Assembly: GCA_030748575.1 (NCBI GenBank)
Contig: JASMLR010000002.1
Location: 89,939 to 153,938 of the forward strand
Direction of reading: 5' to 3'
From: Phycisphaerales bacterium
GTDB lineage: Bacteria; Planctomycetota; Phycisphaerae; Phycisphaerales; SM1A02
Length of the DNA: 64,000 nt
Made by a program: the position numbers and the translations under genes. Shown here in pieces: positions 18,770 to 28,093 of this stretch. The notes under the pieces are model-generated. The model was not told the origin of the DNA and made no database searches. It saw nothing but the letters and a program-made list of their open reading frames with translations. Position 1 is the stretch's first letter. Each line of letters starts with the position of its first letter.

Positions 18770-19603
18770 TCAGTTGCTCTTGTCGGCCGCTGTAGCGGCG
18801 ACCTCTTCAGTAGCGGTGGTTGGGGCATCGGCCGAGAAGGCGACGCGGCTGGAACGCTTGCGTGGCTTGTCCTCTGCAGGTGCCTGCTCGGCCTCGTCGG
18901 CGCCCTCGGCGGCAGCGGTTCGGCCGGCGATACCGTCACGGACTGCGGCTGCGAACTCTCGCATGACGACGTCGATCGAACGCATCGAATCGTCATTGCC
19001 GGGAACGGGGATGTCGCAGTCGCCCGGGTTGCCATCCGTGTCGATCAATGCAATCGTCGGGATGCGAAGCACGCGGGCCTCGCGAAGCGCGTTGCTCTCG
19101 CGGTTGGTGTCGATGACAATGACCGCGCCGGGCAACTTGTTCATGTTGCGAATGCCCTGCAGGTTGCGGGTGATCTTTCGCTTCTCCCGCATGAGTTGCG
19201 AGGTCATCTTCTTTGAGTAGGTGTCAATCTCGCCGCTCTCCACGAGCTTCTCGAGTTCGACCAGACGATTGAGTCGCTCACGGATCGTTCGGAAGTTGGT
19301 GAGTGTGCCACCAAGCCAACGCTCGACGACCCACGGCATGCCGACCTCGGTCGCATAGTGCTCGACGGACCCCTTGGCCTGCCGCTTCGTGCCGACGAAA
19401 CAAACGTCCCGGCCATTCGCCACCGTGCGAGTGATGAACTTCTTGGCGAGCAACAGTCCACGGACCGTTTCGCGAATATCGATGATGTGAATTCGGTTCC
19501 GCTGGCCCCAGATATAGGGCTTCATGCGGGGGTCCCAGGCACTGCGTCGCTGGCCGAAGTGAATGCCTGCGTCGAGCAGGTCCTGAACGAGATTATCCGA
19601 CAT
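18770..19603 (-). CDS. rpsB: 30S ribosomal protein S2
   Basis: 277 residues. S2 motifs are LLDAGIHFGQRRSAWDPRMKPYIWGQRNRIHIIDI, VCFVGTKRQAKGSVEHYA, RWLGGTLTNFRTI and NKLPGAVIVIDTNRESNALREARVLRIPTIALIDTDGNP. Beyond the conserved core the protein ends in a low-complexity, Ala/Glu/Thr-rich tail of about 50 residues (AAEGADEAEQAPAED onward), common in Planctomycetes-style S2. tsf follows in the same operon. The promoter must lie in the 191 bp between this gene and pyrC, where I see no distinct -35/-10 pair. Confidence 0.97.
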   Translation of the reverse strand: MSDNLVQDLLDAGIHFGQRRSAWDPRMKPYIWGQRNRIHIIDIRETVRGLLLAKKFITRTVANGRDVCFVGTKRQAKGSVEHYATEVGMPWVVERWLGGTLTNFRTIRERLNRLVELEKLVESGEIDTYSKKMTSQLMREKRKITRNLQGIRNMNKLPGAVIVIDTNRESNALREARVLRIPTIALIDTDGNPGDCDIPVPGNDDSMRSIDVVMREFAAAVRDGIAGRTAAAEGADEAEQAPAEDKPRKRSSRVAFSADAPTTATEEVAATAADKSN

Positions 19604-19794
19604 GGATCGCGCTCTCTCTCAGCGTCACCGACGATCCGGTGTGCGGGCTCCGCGGGGGCGGAACCGGTCGTCCGAGGGACGCTTGGGGGGGGCCGGCCGA
19701 GGCCGGCGGAATCGAAACTGTCGGAGACGCCCCCGCACGGGGCGAACCGACCGGATGCCCGAGGCCACACGGCCACAAGCGAAGACCCGCCAGT

Positions 19795-21144
19795 CTACCG
19801 AACCACGGCCGCATCTTCAATGGCTGCGTCGGCCCGCGGGCCGGCTGCCTGGTGCATCATCCGGCCTGCCACCAGGGTCGCAATCGCCCTGCCTCGGGCG
19901 GATCGCCCTTCGAAGGGGCAATTGCGGCCCCTGGAGTGGAATCGGTCGGCCTGAATGGTCCAGGCCGCCTCCGGGTCAATCACCGTGACGTCGGCGGGCC
20001 CGGCCACTTCCAGCCTGCCCAGACCGAGGTGGTGGAGCCCCGCGATGGCGGCCGGCTCGCTGGTCATCATGGCGAGCATGGCGGGCCAGTCGAGCACGCC
20101 GTCGTCAATCAGTGCCTCCCGATACAGCGGGAGGGCGCATTCCAGCCCGACCATGCCGAAGGCGGCTGAGGCAAAGTCGGTCTGCTTGGCGTGGGCGGGG
20201 TGCGGCGCGTGGTCGGTGGCGAGCACGGTGATCGTGCCTTCGGCAATGCCTTCCTTGATGGCGGCGACGTCCGCATCCGTTCGCAGGGGCGGATTCACCT
20301 TGGCCATCGTGTTCCAGCCGTCGCATGCCGCCTCGGTGAGCAGCAGGTGGTGCGGCGAAGCTTCGCCCGTCGCGGCCTGGCCCTCGGCGCGGGCCTCGCG
20401 GAGCGTGGTCACACTCTCGGCCACGCTCAGGTGCTGCGCGTGGTATCGGGCCCCAACGGAGCGGTTCAGGATGAGGTCGCGGCGGAGCATGAGCGATTCG
20501 GCCTCACGCGGCCAGCCGCCGAGGCCAAGGCGGGCCGCGAGCGGGCCGGCATTCATCGCCGCACCCCGGGTGAGTGTTGGATCCTGACAGTGCTGCATGA
20601 AGACGGAGTCGGCGGCGGCCACCAGAGAAAGGACCTGACGCATGACCCCGCTGTCAGCGACTCCGTCGCCGTCATCGGAGATGGCGACGGCGCCGGATTC
20701 GACGAGGTCGAGAATGGGCGCAACCGTCTCGCCCGCGCGGCCGATGGTGCCGCAGGCGACCGGGAAGACGCGTGCGAGGTTCGCAGCGGCACCGCGGCTT
20801 CGGATCGACTCGACGACCTCCGTTGAGTCGATTGCAGGCGTCGTGTTCGGCATGCAGCACACGGAGGTAAACCCGCCGGCAACAGCCGCTGCGCTTCCGG
20901 TCGCGATCGTCTCTTCGTGCGCGGCGGCCTGATCGGGGTCTCGGAAGTGCACGTGAATGTCCAGGAGCCCTGGAGAGACAATGCAGCCTTCGCAGTCCAA
21001 CTTCGGCGCGTCGGACGTGATGGGGGACACGCTGATGTCCGCCACCATGCCGTCGCGGATCAACACGTCGCCGGTCTGGTCAAGGCCGCTCGCCGGGTCG
21101 ATGACCCGGCCGCCGCTGAGCAGGAGGTCAGTCATGTCAGGCAT
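19795..21144 (-). CDS. pyrC: Dihydroorotase
   Basis: 449 residues, starting MPDMTDLLLSGGRVIDPASG. This is a class I (long) zinc dihydroorotase for pyrimidine synthesis, converting N-carbamoyl-aspartate to dihydroorotate. Metal and substrate motifs are visible: DIHVHFRDP (HxH), CCMPNTTPAID, the Asn/Lys region at VFMQHCQD, GEASPHHLLLTEAA, and ATDHAPHP with the catalytic Asp. The ATG at 21144 is preceded by GGAG; a second in-frame ATG is three codons later. It is followed at 191 bp by rpsB on the same strand but is probably a separate unit. Confidence 0.95.
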   Translation of the reverse strand: MPDMTDLLLSGGRVIDPASGLDQTGDVLIRDGMVADISVSPITSDAPKLDCEGCIVSPGLLDIHVHFRDPDQAAAHEETIATGSAAAVAGGFTSVCCMPNTTPAIDSTEVVESIRSRGAAANLARVFPVACGTIGRAGETVAPILDLVESGAVAISDDGDGVADSGVMRQVLSLVAAADSVFMQHCQDPTLTRGAAMNAGPLAARLGLGGWPREAESLMLRRDLILNRSVGARYHAQHLSVAESVTTLREARAEGQAATGEASPHHLLLTEAACDGWNTMAKVNPPLRTDADVAAIKEGIAEGTITVLATDHAPHPAHAKQTDFASAAFGMVGLECALPLYREALIDDGVLDWPAMLAMMTSEPAAIAGLHHLGLGRLEVAGPADVTVIDPEAAWTIQADRFHSRGRNCPFEGRSARGRAIATLVAGRMMHQAAGPRADAAIEDAAVVR

Positions 21145-21239
21145 GGTACGGGGTTCTCCGCGCGCGACGACGCCCGAGGCACGCGTGATTCAAGCGTGAT
21201 TCGGGCGTCGTGGAAATCAGATCGAAGAGATCGGTTCGA

Positions 21240-21503
21240 TCACTTCTTCTTGCTGGCGCAGCACGGGGAGGTGCCGGCGGCCTTGGCGGCGCGGGCAGCC
21301 TGGGGGCAGCCTGCGGCAGCCTTGGCCTTGTTGCAGTCAGCCTTCTTCTTGCCGGCGCACGCGGCCTGGTCCGGGCACTTCGACTTGTCGGCGCAGCAGG
21401 CCGCAGCGTCGATGGCGCCGGGGCTCGCGGTGGAGGCCTTCTGGTTGCAGCCACCAAAGAGAACGGCGGCGCCAAGGGCAGCGGTCAATGCAAGCGTCTT
21501 CAT
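21240..21503 (-). CDS. Small Cys/Lys/Ala-rich lipoprotein
   Basis: 87 residues from the ATG at 21503, with CAGGAG a proper distance before it. MKTLALTAALGAAVLFGGC is a lipoprotein signal with lipobox FGGC. The mature part is low complexity: Cys pairs and spaced Cys (CCADKSKC, CAGKKKADC, AGCPQAA, PCCASKKK) alternate with Lys and Ala runs. The pattern suggests a metal-binding or disulfide-rich envelope peptide, but no family is recognised. It stands alone, 95 bp downstream of pyrC on the opposite side from UvrC. Confidence 0.65.
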   Translation of the reverse strand: MKTLALTAALGAAVLFGGCNQKASTASPGAIDAAACCADKSKCPDQAACAGKKKADCNKAKAAAGCPQAARAAKAAGTSPCCASKKK

Positions 21504-21678
21504 GGATCTGTACTCCTGTGGGGATGAACCCGTCATCGGGTGTTTCAATTGGTAGCCCGTCACTGTATCGGATCCGTGCCACCGAGGCGGCCTGAAAGTG
21601 GCTGAGATTGGGCAATTGCGCGGCAGGCGGTCTGAAACCGCTCTGACCGGAGGCTCGGCAGGCCCTACGATCCTCGGA

Positions 21679-23031
21679 ATGGCACCTGCACGGGCATTTG
21701 AGAACCGGCGATCACGGCTGCACGGCCTTGCCAGGGACCTGCCCAGCGGTCCGGGCGTGTACCTCATGCAGGACGCGGCCGGCGTGGTTGTCTACGTCGG
21801 GAAGGCGTCGTCGCTGCGGGACCGCGTGTCCAGTTACTTCCTGCCGTCTGCGGATCTGGGCCCGCGAAAGCAGCCCATGCTGGAGGTCATTGAGTCGTTC
21901 GAGTGCATCGAATCCGCGGCCGAATGGGAAGCGCTTCTGGCCGAAGCGCGACTCATCAAGGACCTTCGGCCGAAGTTCAATGTGCTGCTCACCGACGGCA
22001 AGTCGTATCCCTATCTGGCCGTCACCGTCCGCGACGATTTTCCGGGTGTGCATGTGACCCGCGATCCCGCCGACCCCCGCTATCGCGGCGCGCGAGTCTT
22101 TGGCCCGTTCACGTCGGGGCGGGACATTCGTGAAGCGGTCGACGTCATGCAACGGATCTTCCGGTTTCGTACGTGCTTTCTGGATATCACCGAGGGGGAT
22201 CCGGCAAACGCCCGGTTTCGCCCTTGCCTGCTGCACGCCATTGACCAATGCACGGCGCCGTGCGCGGATCGCGTCACGCGGGAGGCATACGCGGCCGATA
22301 TCGACCGCCTGCTTCGCTTCATCGGCTCGAAGCGGGCGTCCGTGATCAGAGACCTGAAGGCCCAGATGGAGGAGGCCGCGGCGGGCCGCCGGTATGAGCA
22401 GGCCGCCGTCCTGCGTGATCAACTCAGGGCCATCGAGCGGCTGGGAGATCGGGCCGCAACGCAGGCGGAGGCCAAAGCGTGGCAGCCCGAGGTGACCGTG
22501 TTTGCCACCGACCCGTCCGCAGCGCTGCGAAGTCTGCAGCGGACGCTTGCTCTGGAGGGCCCGTGTCGCTGCGTTGAAGCCATCGACATTGCCCACCTGG
22601 CTGGCGGAGAGACGGTTGGGTCGAAGGTGTGCTTCCTTGACGGACGCCCGTTCAAGGAGCAGTACCGGCGGTACCGCATCCAAACGGCCGGCAACGATGA
22701 TTACGCCTCCATCAAAGAGGTCGTGGCGCGGCGGTACGCAGACGCCGGCGCCGGCATCGAGCGGTTTCCGGATGTCATCCTCATCGATGGGGGGCAGGCT
22801 CAGTTGGCCGCCGCCCTGGAGGTGCTGGCGACCTTCCCGCATCAACCGCCCATCGTGATCTCGCTGGCAAAGCGGGAGGAGCTCATCTGGATTCAGGACC
22901 GGGATGCCCCGATTCGGCTTGGGAGGCACAATCCGGGCCTGCGGCTCTGCCAGGCCGTGCGGGATGAGGCCCACCGATTTGCCCAGTCCTACCATCACCT
23001 GCTGCGACGCAAACGTCTGTTTGATGATTGA
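21679..23031 (+). CDS. uvrC: UvrC-type excinuclease subunit lacking the C-terminal HhH domain
   Basis: 450 residues from the ATG at 21679 (a GTG at 21598 would add 27). Domains in order: GIY-YIG nuclease (GVYLMQDAAGVVVYVGKASSLRDRVSSYF, residues about 24-52), Cys-containing linker, UVR motif (VIRDLKAQMEEAAAGRRYEQAAVLRDQL, about 216-243), and the RNase H-like 5' nuclease domain with VEAIDIAHLAGGETVGS, NDDYASIKEVVARRY, DVILIDGGQAQL and RDEAHRFAQSYH, so the acidic/His catalytic set is kept. The protein stops right after RRKRLFDD, where other UvrC proteins continue into a helix-hairpin-helix pair. Nucleotide excision repair is the expected role. Confidence 0.85.
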   Translation: MAPARAFENRRSRLHGLARDLPSGPGVYLMQDAAGVVVYVGKASSLRDRVSSYFLPSADLGPRKQPMLEVIESFECIESAAEWEALLAEARLIKDLRPKFNVLLTDGKSYPYLAVTVRDDFPGVHVTRDPADPRYRGARVFGPFTSGRDIREAVDVMQRIFRFRTCFLDITEGDPANARFRPCLLHAIDQCTAPCADRVTREAYAADIDRLLRFIGSKRASVIRDLKAQMEEAAAGRRYEQAAVLRDQLRAIERLGDRAATQAEAKAWQPEVTVFATDPSAALRSLQRTLALEGPCRCVEAIDIAHLAGGETVGSKVCFLDGRPFKEQYRRYRIQTAGNDDYASIKEVVARRYADAGAGIERFPDVILIDGGQAQLAAALEVLATFPHQPPIVISLAKREELIWIQDRDAPIRLGRHNPGLRLCQAVRDEAHRFAQSYHHLLRRKRLFDD

Positions 23032-23109
23032 GCAAATACGCGGTTGAATCGGTCACGGGGGGAGGTATTGTGGGCATCGGGGCTGAAATGAGATTCGAGA
23101 GGAAGTGGC

Positions 23110-23910
23110 ATGAAAAAGGTACTACTCGGGGCTGTTCTGTGTGCAGGATTCGCCGCACCCGCGTCGGCGGCGGTTGTCGAGGTTCTGGTGGGCACGTACT
23201 ACATGGAGCCGCAGTTTCCGCATGTCGAAGTCGGGGACACCATTCGGTGGCTCTGGGACGGGGGAAACCATGATGTGACCAGCGGCGCCTTCTGTGGCGA
23301 CGACACGGGGATCTTTTACTCGCCGCTCACATCCGGAACTCCATCCTTTGAGTGGACGATCCCCGCCGATTACGACGGCCAGGTCATCCCGTACTACTGC
23401 AGCGTCGGGAACCACTGTGTTGCCGGAAACCAATACGGTGGTCTGCTCGTCAATGTTGGAAACACGCACTTCGTGTCATCAAACGGATTCGCGTTTGAGC
23501 CTGCTGACATTTCAGTCGATGCCGGTGATGTTGTCATCTGGATTCACGATGGGGGATCCCACACCGTCACCTCAGGGTCGAACTGCACGCCCGATGGAAG
23601 GTTTGACGATCTCTTCGACAATCTGCACCAGATGCCGTTCTACGTCGTTCCAGACGATGAACCGACGGGCACGATTGACTACTACTGCACGCCTCACTGC
23701 GGCATGGACATGACCGGAACGATCGATGTTTCGGGCGTTTGTGCCGGCGATCTCGACGGGGATGGAACTGTCGGCGTCGACGATCTGCTTGGCCTGCTCG
23801 CCGCTTACGGAGACACCTGCACGGGTTGTCCGGAGGACATCAACGGCGACGGGGAGGTTGGTGTGGACGACCTGCTTGAACTGCTGGGCGTCTACGGCAC
23901 GTCCTGCTGA
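23110..23910 (+). CDS. Exported tandem cupredoxin with C-terminal dockerin-like repeat
   Basis: 266 residues with signal peptide MKKVLLGAVLCAGFAAPASA. Two plastocyanin-like domains follow. The first has candidate type 1 copper ligands His54 (GNHDVTSG), Cys97 (YYC) and His102; its fourth ligand is unclear. The second keeps the full set: GSHTVTSG, YYCTPHCGMDM. The C-terminus is a pair of EF-hand-like dockerin segments (GDLDGDGTVGVDDLLGLLAAYG and DINGDGEVGVDDLLELLGVYG). Such proteins could carry electrons or bind copper outside the cell and be docked to a partner. AGAGGAAG precedes the ATG. It stands alone, convergent with a Ppx/GppA gene. Confidence 0.8.
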   Translation: MKKVLLGAVLCAGFAAPASAAVVEVLVGTYYMEPQFPHVEVGDTIRWLWDGGNHDVTSGAFCGDDTGIFYSPLTSGTPSFEWTIPADYDGQVIPYYCSVGNHCVAGNQYGGLLVNVGNTHFVSSNGFAFEPADISVDAGDVVIWIHDGGSHTVTSGSNCTPDGRFDDLFDNLHQMPFYVVPDDEPTGTIDYYCTPHCGMDMTGTIDVSGVCAGDLDGDGTVGVDDLLGLLAAYGDTCTGCPEDINGDGEVGVDDLLELLGVYGTSC

Positions 23911-23922
23911 ACGGAGCGGTTC

Positions 23923-25422
23923 TCAGTTCGTGGTGATCGCGATGTCCAGCGTGCGTCCCATCCGCGCCCACTGCTGACACTCGGAGGCGAGGTCGGCCAT
24001 GGTCAGCGGGTGGCGTGCGGCCTGTTCACTCGTCAGCGTCAACTCCAACCCCTCAGGCGTGCCGGAAAGGCCGATGTTGGCAATGGTGCCCGGAGTTCTG
24101 CTCCGGTGCAGGTGGACGGCGACCCTGAGGAGCAGAGCCAGGTCGCGAATACGCGTGCGAGTGGGGTCGTCGCCTTCGGCGAGTCGGTTCCACGAGATCC
24201 GCTTGCGGTGCAGACGAATGACGCCGGCCAGTGTCTCCTGCGTGGTGCGTGAGAATCCCGGCATCTCGGTGTTTGCAACGATGTACTCGCCATGGCGGTG
24301 GTAGTCGGTGTGGCTGATGGACAGGCCAACCTCATGCAGCGCCGCCGCCCATCCGAGCAGGCGGGCGTCATCTTCGCTCAGGTCCCATGCGGGTTCGACG
24401 ACCTCAAACAACTGTCTGGCGGTTCTGGTCACCCTGGTCGCCTGTGCCTGATCAACATGGGACCGCGTGGCCAGTGCTGCCACGCTCGCATCGCGGCGAT
24501 CGTTTCCGGTGAAACGTCCGACCATGTCCACGAGCACGCCCTCGCGAAGCGCGCACCTGCTCGTGCGAAGGTGGTCAATGTCCACGGCGTCGAACACGGC
24601 CTGCATGGCAGCCAGTCCGCCTGCGATCACAGGACGTCTCCCGTCAGAGAGGCCGGGGAGATCCAATGCGTCGATGTTCCCGGCCTCCAGAAGCGCCTTG
24701 GCGAGGCGGCTGAGTACGTCCCGGTCGATGCCACTGTCACGCCATCCGCACGCGGCCGCGATCTCTTCGATGGCGAGCGCCGTGCCGGACGATGCGACGA
24801 TGTCGGCGGCGGCGCCGGCAAAGAGGTGCGCGATCGGTTCAAGTTCGACGCCGGCCGCAATGGCCGCCTCCTTCATGCGTGACCGAGTCAACTTACCGTT
24901 GGGAAAGAAGCGGCTGCTCAGGCCGACGCAACCGACCTGCACACTCTCCGCGACGGAGGGGGTGTCGCTGCGACCCATGGCAAGTTCCGTACTGCCTCCA
25001 CCAATGTCGATGGCGAGCAGCGGCAGGTCGGTCTCTCCAACGTCATACCGAATGCCGAGAAACACAAGCCTTGCTTCCTCTGCGCCGCCGAGAATCTCAA
25101 TGGTGCGGCCCATGGCTTCGGTGGACGCCGCGAGAAACCGGCCACCATCTCGAACCTTCCGAAACGTATTGGTGCCGACCACCCGGACGTGCCGGGAGGG
25201 AATGTCGCGGAGCCGTTCCGAAAACTGCCGGAGACAGTGCAACCCGCGATCGGCGGCGGCGTCCTCGAGCACGCCGCCGGCGTCGAGGCCCGCAGCCAGC
25301 GCGACGCGGTCGCGAATGCGGTCGATCAGTTGGATTCGCCCGTTGCCTGCGCGGGCCACGACCATGTGAAACGAGTTTGACCCCAGGTCGACGGCAGCGA
25401 TCTGTCTGGACGCACCCTCCAC
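23923..25422 (-). CDS. Ppx/GppA-family phosphatase
   Basis: 499 residues from a GTG at 25422, supported by AGGAG 6 bases upstream and a 17-bp gap after ftsH; the longer frame would overlap ftsH. The N-terminal actin-like ATPase fold has AAVDLGSNSFHMVVAR, VVGTNTFRKVRDG, and LLAIDIGGGSTELAMG, typical of exopolyphosphatase/pppGpp pyrophosphatase enzymes. The C-terminal half (from about residue 310) is an HD-type helical domain with LLGWAAALHEVGLSISHTDYHRHGEYI. It would hydrolyse polyphosphate and/or pppGpp; sequence does not decide which. Confidence 0.9.
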   Translation of the reverse strand: MEGASRQIAAVDLGSNSFHMVVARAGNGRIQLIDRIRDRVALAAGLDAGGVLEDAAADRGLHCLRQFSERLRDIPSRHVRVVGTNTFRKVRDGGRFLAASTEAMGRTIEILGGAEEARLVFLGIRYDVGETDLPLLAIDIGGGSTELAMGRSDTPSVAESVQVGCVGLSSRFFPNGKLTRSRMKEAAIAAGVELEPIAHLFAGAAADIVASSGTALAIEEIAAACGWRDSGIDRDVLSRLAKALLEAGNIDALDLPGLSDGRRPVIAGGLAAMQAVFDAVDIDHLRTSRCALREGVLVDMVGRFTGNDRRDASVAALATRSHVDQAQATRVTRTARQLFEVVEPAWDLSEDDARLLGWAAALHEVGLSISHTDYHRHGEYIVANTEMPGFSRTTQETLAGVIRLHRKRISWNRLAEGDDPTRTRIRDLALLLRVAVHLHRSRTPGTIANIGLSGTPEGLELTLTSEQAARHPLTMADLASECQQWARMGRTLDIAITTN

Positions 25423-25438
25423 GAGAGGCTCCTGTCGC

Positions 25439-27484
25439 TCAGGCCGGGGCGGGAAGCAGCCCGTCCCCCTCGTCGCCCGGGTCAACGGTTTCCGGGGCCG
25501 GCGGCGGATCGGCCGCCGGGGGCGGCGCCGATTCGGCGTCAAGGAGGTCTGAGACCGTTGGGCGGTCAATGGTGCCGCCCTCCATGAGGGTCATCACTTC
25601 GCCGCTCTGGAGCGTCTCGTACTTGAGCAGGGCTTCGGCAACGGCCGCCACCGTGTCCCAATGTGACTCGATGAGGTGCTCTGCGTCCGCATAGGCAGCG
25701 TCGATGACGGCCTTGACCTCTTCGTCAATGATGCGGGCCGTTTCCGGCGAGTACTCCTTGTCGATGACGAGCGACTCGCTTCCCTCCTCCGGTGCGTACC
25801 TCACAAATCCCAAGCGGGCGGACATGCCCCAGTCGAGAATCATGGCTCGGGCGTAGGCCGTTGCCATCTGAATATCCATGGCAGCGCCGGACGAAATGTC
25901 TCCTGTCATCCGCTGTTCGGCAATGCGACCGGCGCACAGCACGCGGAGTGTGGCCTCAATGTACTTGCGTCCATACCCGTACCGATCCTTCTCGGGAAGG
26001 CTGAACGTGGCGCCCATTGCCTGTCCACGCGGAATGATGGTGACCTTGTGCACCGGGTCGGCATCCTCCAGCAGTACCTGCACCGCGGTATGTCCGGCTT
26101 CGTGATAGGCCGTGGCGATCCGCTCGCGTTCTTCGATCTTCCTGCTGTGACGTGCCCGGCCGAACTTGATCTTGTCCCGTGCCTCTTCCAGATCGAGCTG
26201 GTCGACGGCATCCTTGTTCTCAAGGGTTGCGATGATCGCGGATTCGTTGATGAGCGCTGCCAACTCTGCGCCGGAGAACATCGGCGTGCCTCGGGCGACA
26301 CGGCGCAGGTCAACTTCGGGCGCCAGTGTGATGGATGTCGCGTGCACCTCAAGGATTTTCAGGCGACCTTCGACATCGGGAAGTGACACCGGAACCTGTC
26401 GGTCGAACCGGCCGGGTCGGGTCAACGCCGGGTCCAGCACGTCTGCTCGGTTGGTTGCCGCGATAACGATGACCTGGTCCGTTGCCTCAAAGCCATCCAT
26501 TTCGACGAGAATCGCGTTCAGGGTCTGCTCACGTTCGTCGTGCCCACCGCTGCTGAAGCCGCTGCCCCTTCGGCGGCCCACGGCATCAATCTCGTCAAGG
26601 AAGATGATGCAGGGCGAGTTCTCCTTGGCCTGTTTGAAGAGATCACGGACGCGGCTCGCGCCCACGCCGACAAACATCTCAACAAAGTCCGATCCCGAGA
26701 TTGAAAAGAACGGGCAGTCAGCCTCGCCGGCGATCGCCTTGGCAAGAAGCGTCTTGCCGCATCCGGGAGGTCCAACGAGCAGAACGCCTCGCGGAATGCG
26801 GCCACCCAGTCGCTGGAACTTCTTGGGGTTCTTGAGGAACTCGACAATCTCCAGCACTTCCTCTTTGGCTTCATCGATGCCTGCAACGTTCGTGAACCGG
26901 ACGGTGGACGCCTCCTTGGTGGAGATGCGGTGTCGCGACTTTCCAAAGCTCCCCAACATGCCGCCCGGACCACCGCCGGCGCTGCGGACGGCTCGGGCCA
27001 TGAAGAACCAGAGCACCAGGATGATCAGCAGGATCGGACCGATCGTGATCAGGAGTTGGCCCCATACGCTCCGGCTTGTGTCGGCTGTGAAGTCGACGTG
27101 CATCGCCTCGAGTTGCGAGAGGTACCACGCGCGGCTGTCACCGTCGATGCGGTGGTAGACCATTGCGGGTTCCTTGGTCGGGTTGACGCCTTCAATCTCC
27201 GGCTTGACCGTGGCCATGATTCGATCATTCTTCACGAGCACCGGATCCGGGGACCCCGCCGTCGTGGCGTACAGTTCCTTTGACTCGGGGTTGATGATCT
27301 CCCGAAACTCCTGCCAACTCTTGATCTCCCGGCCGCTCGTCGATTGCTGCATCACCGCGAACAGCACAATCATGAGGCCGATGATGAACACCCAACTCAT
27401 CAATCCACGCCCGGCGGGCTTGGAGGGTTGCGGACGTCCCTGAGGTTGCTGGGGATCAGGCTGATTCGGGTCGGGGTCGGGCAT
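25439..27484 (-). CDS. ftsH: ATP-dependent zinc metalloprotease FtsH
   Basis: 681 residues. Order: Pro/Gln-rich N-terminus, TM1 ([20 protein letters not shown]), periplasmic domain, TM2 ([20 protein letters not shown]), a Gly-rich linker, the AAA domain with Walker A GPPGCGKT near 236, Walker [16 protein letters not shown], second region of homology [20 protein letters not shown], and the zinc protease site YHEAGH near 461. The tail is Pro/Ala-rich. It degrades membrane and short-lived cytoplasmic proteins. The Ppx/GppA gene follows at 17 bp and is probably co-transcribed. Confidence 0.97.
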   Translation of the reverse strand: MPDPDPNQPDPQQPQGRPQPSKPAGRGLMSWVFIIGLMIVLFAVMQQSTSGREIKSWQEFREIINPESKELYATTAGSPDPVLVKNDRIMATVKPEIEGVNPTKEPAMVYHRIDGDSRAWYLSQLEAMHVDFTADTSRSVWGQLLITIGPILLIILVLWFFMARAVRSAGGGPGGMLGSFGKSRHRISTKEASTVRFTNVAGIDEAKEEVLEIVEFLKNPKKFQRLGGRIPRGVLLVGPPGCGKTLLAKAIAGEADCPFFSISGSDFVEMFVGVGASRVRDLFKQAKENSPCIIFLDEIDAVGRRRGSGFSSGGHDEREQTLNAILVEMDGFEATDQVIVIAATNRADVLDPALTRPGRFDRQVPVSLPDVEGRLKILEVHATSITLAPEVDLRRVARGTPMFSGAELAALINESAIIATLENKDAVDQLDLEEARDKIKFGRARHSRKIEERERIATAYHEAGHTAVQVLLEDADPVHKVTIIPRGQAMGATFSLPEKDRYGYGRKYIEATLRVLCAGRIAEQRMTGDISSGAAMDIQMATAYARAMILDWGMSARLGFVRYAPEEGSESLVIDKEYSPETARIIDEEVKAVIDAAYADAEHLIESHWDTVAAVAEALLKYETLQSGEVMTLMEGGTIDRPTVSDLLDAESAPPPAADPPPAPETVDPGDEGDGLLPAPA

Positions 27485-27580
27485 AGGGGTTTCCGGAGTA
27501 GGTGCAGGAGAGCCCCCATGCTACGCCCGGGGGGTGGCTTCGTCGAACACGCTGACGTGGAAGGTCTGCTTTGGCGGCCT

Positions 27581-28093
27581 TTACCAGGATGTTGCCATGC
27601 GATCGACAATGGCCTCCGCCATGAGATCTACGGCCTGAAGTCGCCCCAGTTCGATGGGCTCTCCGATCGGGTTGGACGGCAGGAACACGCCGGTGGTCCC
27701 CATGCCGTCCCAGCCGGTGATCGTCGAATTGTCGTCGAGCCGCTCCCATGTCCAGTCGGTGGTGAGTTGCACGGCCACTTCCTGATCCAGTTTGGTCAGT
27801 CTGGACTGGGAGAGGGCCCGCAGGTCCACCGTGGTCACCGTGACTTCCAGCAGCGTGTCGGCCTCCGTCTCGCTTGCCACACGCCACGGCGTCCGCGTCT
27901 CGATCTCGCGGATGAGGGCGCTGGTCAGGAGATAGCCGACTTCACGGTCAAATGTGTCGTTCTTGACGACCGGTACCGCAACGGTCTTGTAGTCCGTGTT
28001 GAAAGTCGTCCCGACAACCCACCCGGTGGTCGGGTCCGTGCCGCAGCCGGCGGCGGTCAGCGCCGCAGCAAGGACGATCGCCTGCCGAATCAT
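27581..28093 (-). CDS. lptE: LptE-like LPS-assembly lipoprotein
   Basis: 170 residues from the ATG at 28093; its ATGA overlaps the stop of the upstream BamD-like gene. MIRQAIVLAAALTAAGC is a lipoprotein signal (lipobox TAAGC). The mature domain shows the LptE pattern: KTVAVPVVKNDTFDREVGYLLTSALIREIETRTPWRV, then alternating strands, EVTVTTVDLRALS, and a C-terminal QAVDLMAEAIVDRMA helix. LptE plugs the LptD barrel that inserts lipopolysaccharide into the outer membrane, so the host probably has a Gram-negative style envelope. LptD is not in the window. Confidence 0.8.
   Translation of the reverse strand: MIRQAIVLAAALTAAGCGTDPTTGWVVGTTFNTDYKTVAVPVVKNDTFDREVGYLLTSALIREIETRTPWRVASETEADTLLEVTVTTVDLRALSQSRLTKLDQEVAVQLTTDWTWERLDDNSTITGWDGMGTTGVFLPSNPIGEPIELGRLQAVDLMAEAIVDRMATSW

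Noticed and set aside
19692-19707. GCCGGC inverted repeat before rpsB as a terminator of pyrC
   Set aside because: Very GC-rich region with many chance palindromes and no T-run; pyrC ends within 191 bp of rpsB and the site is not clearly placed.
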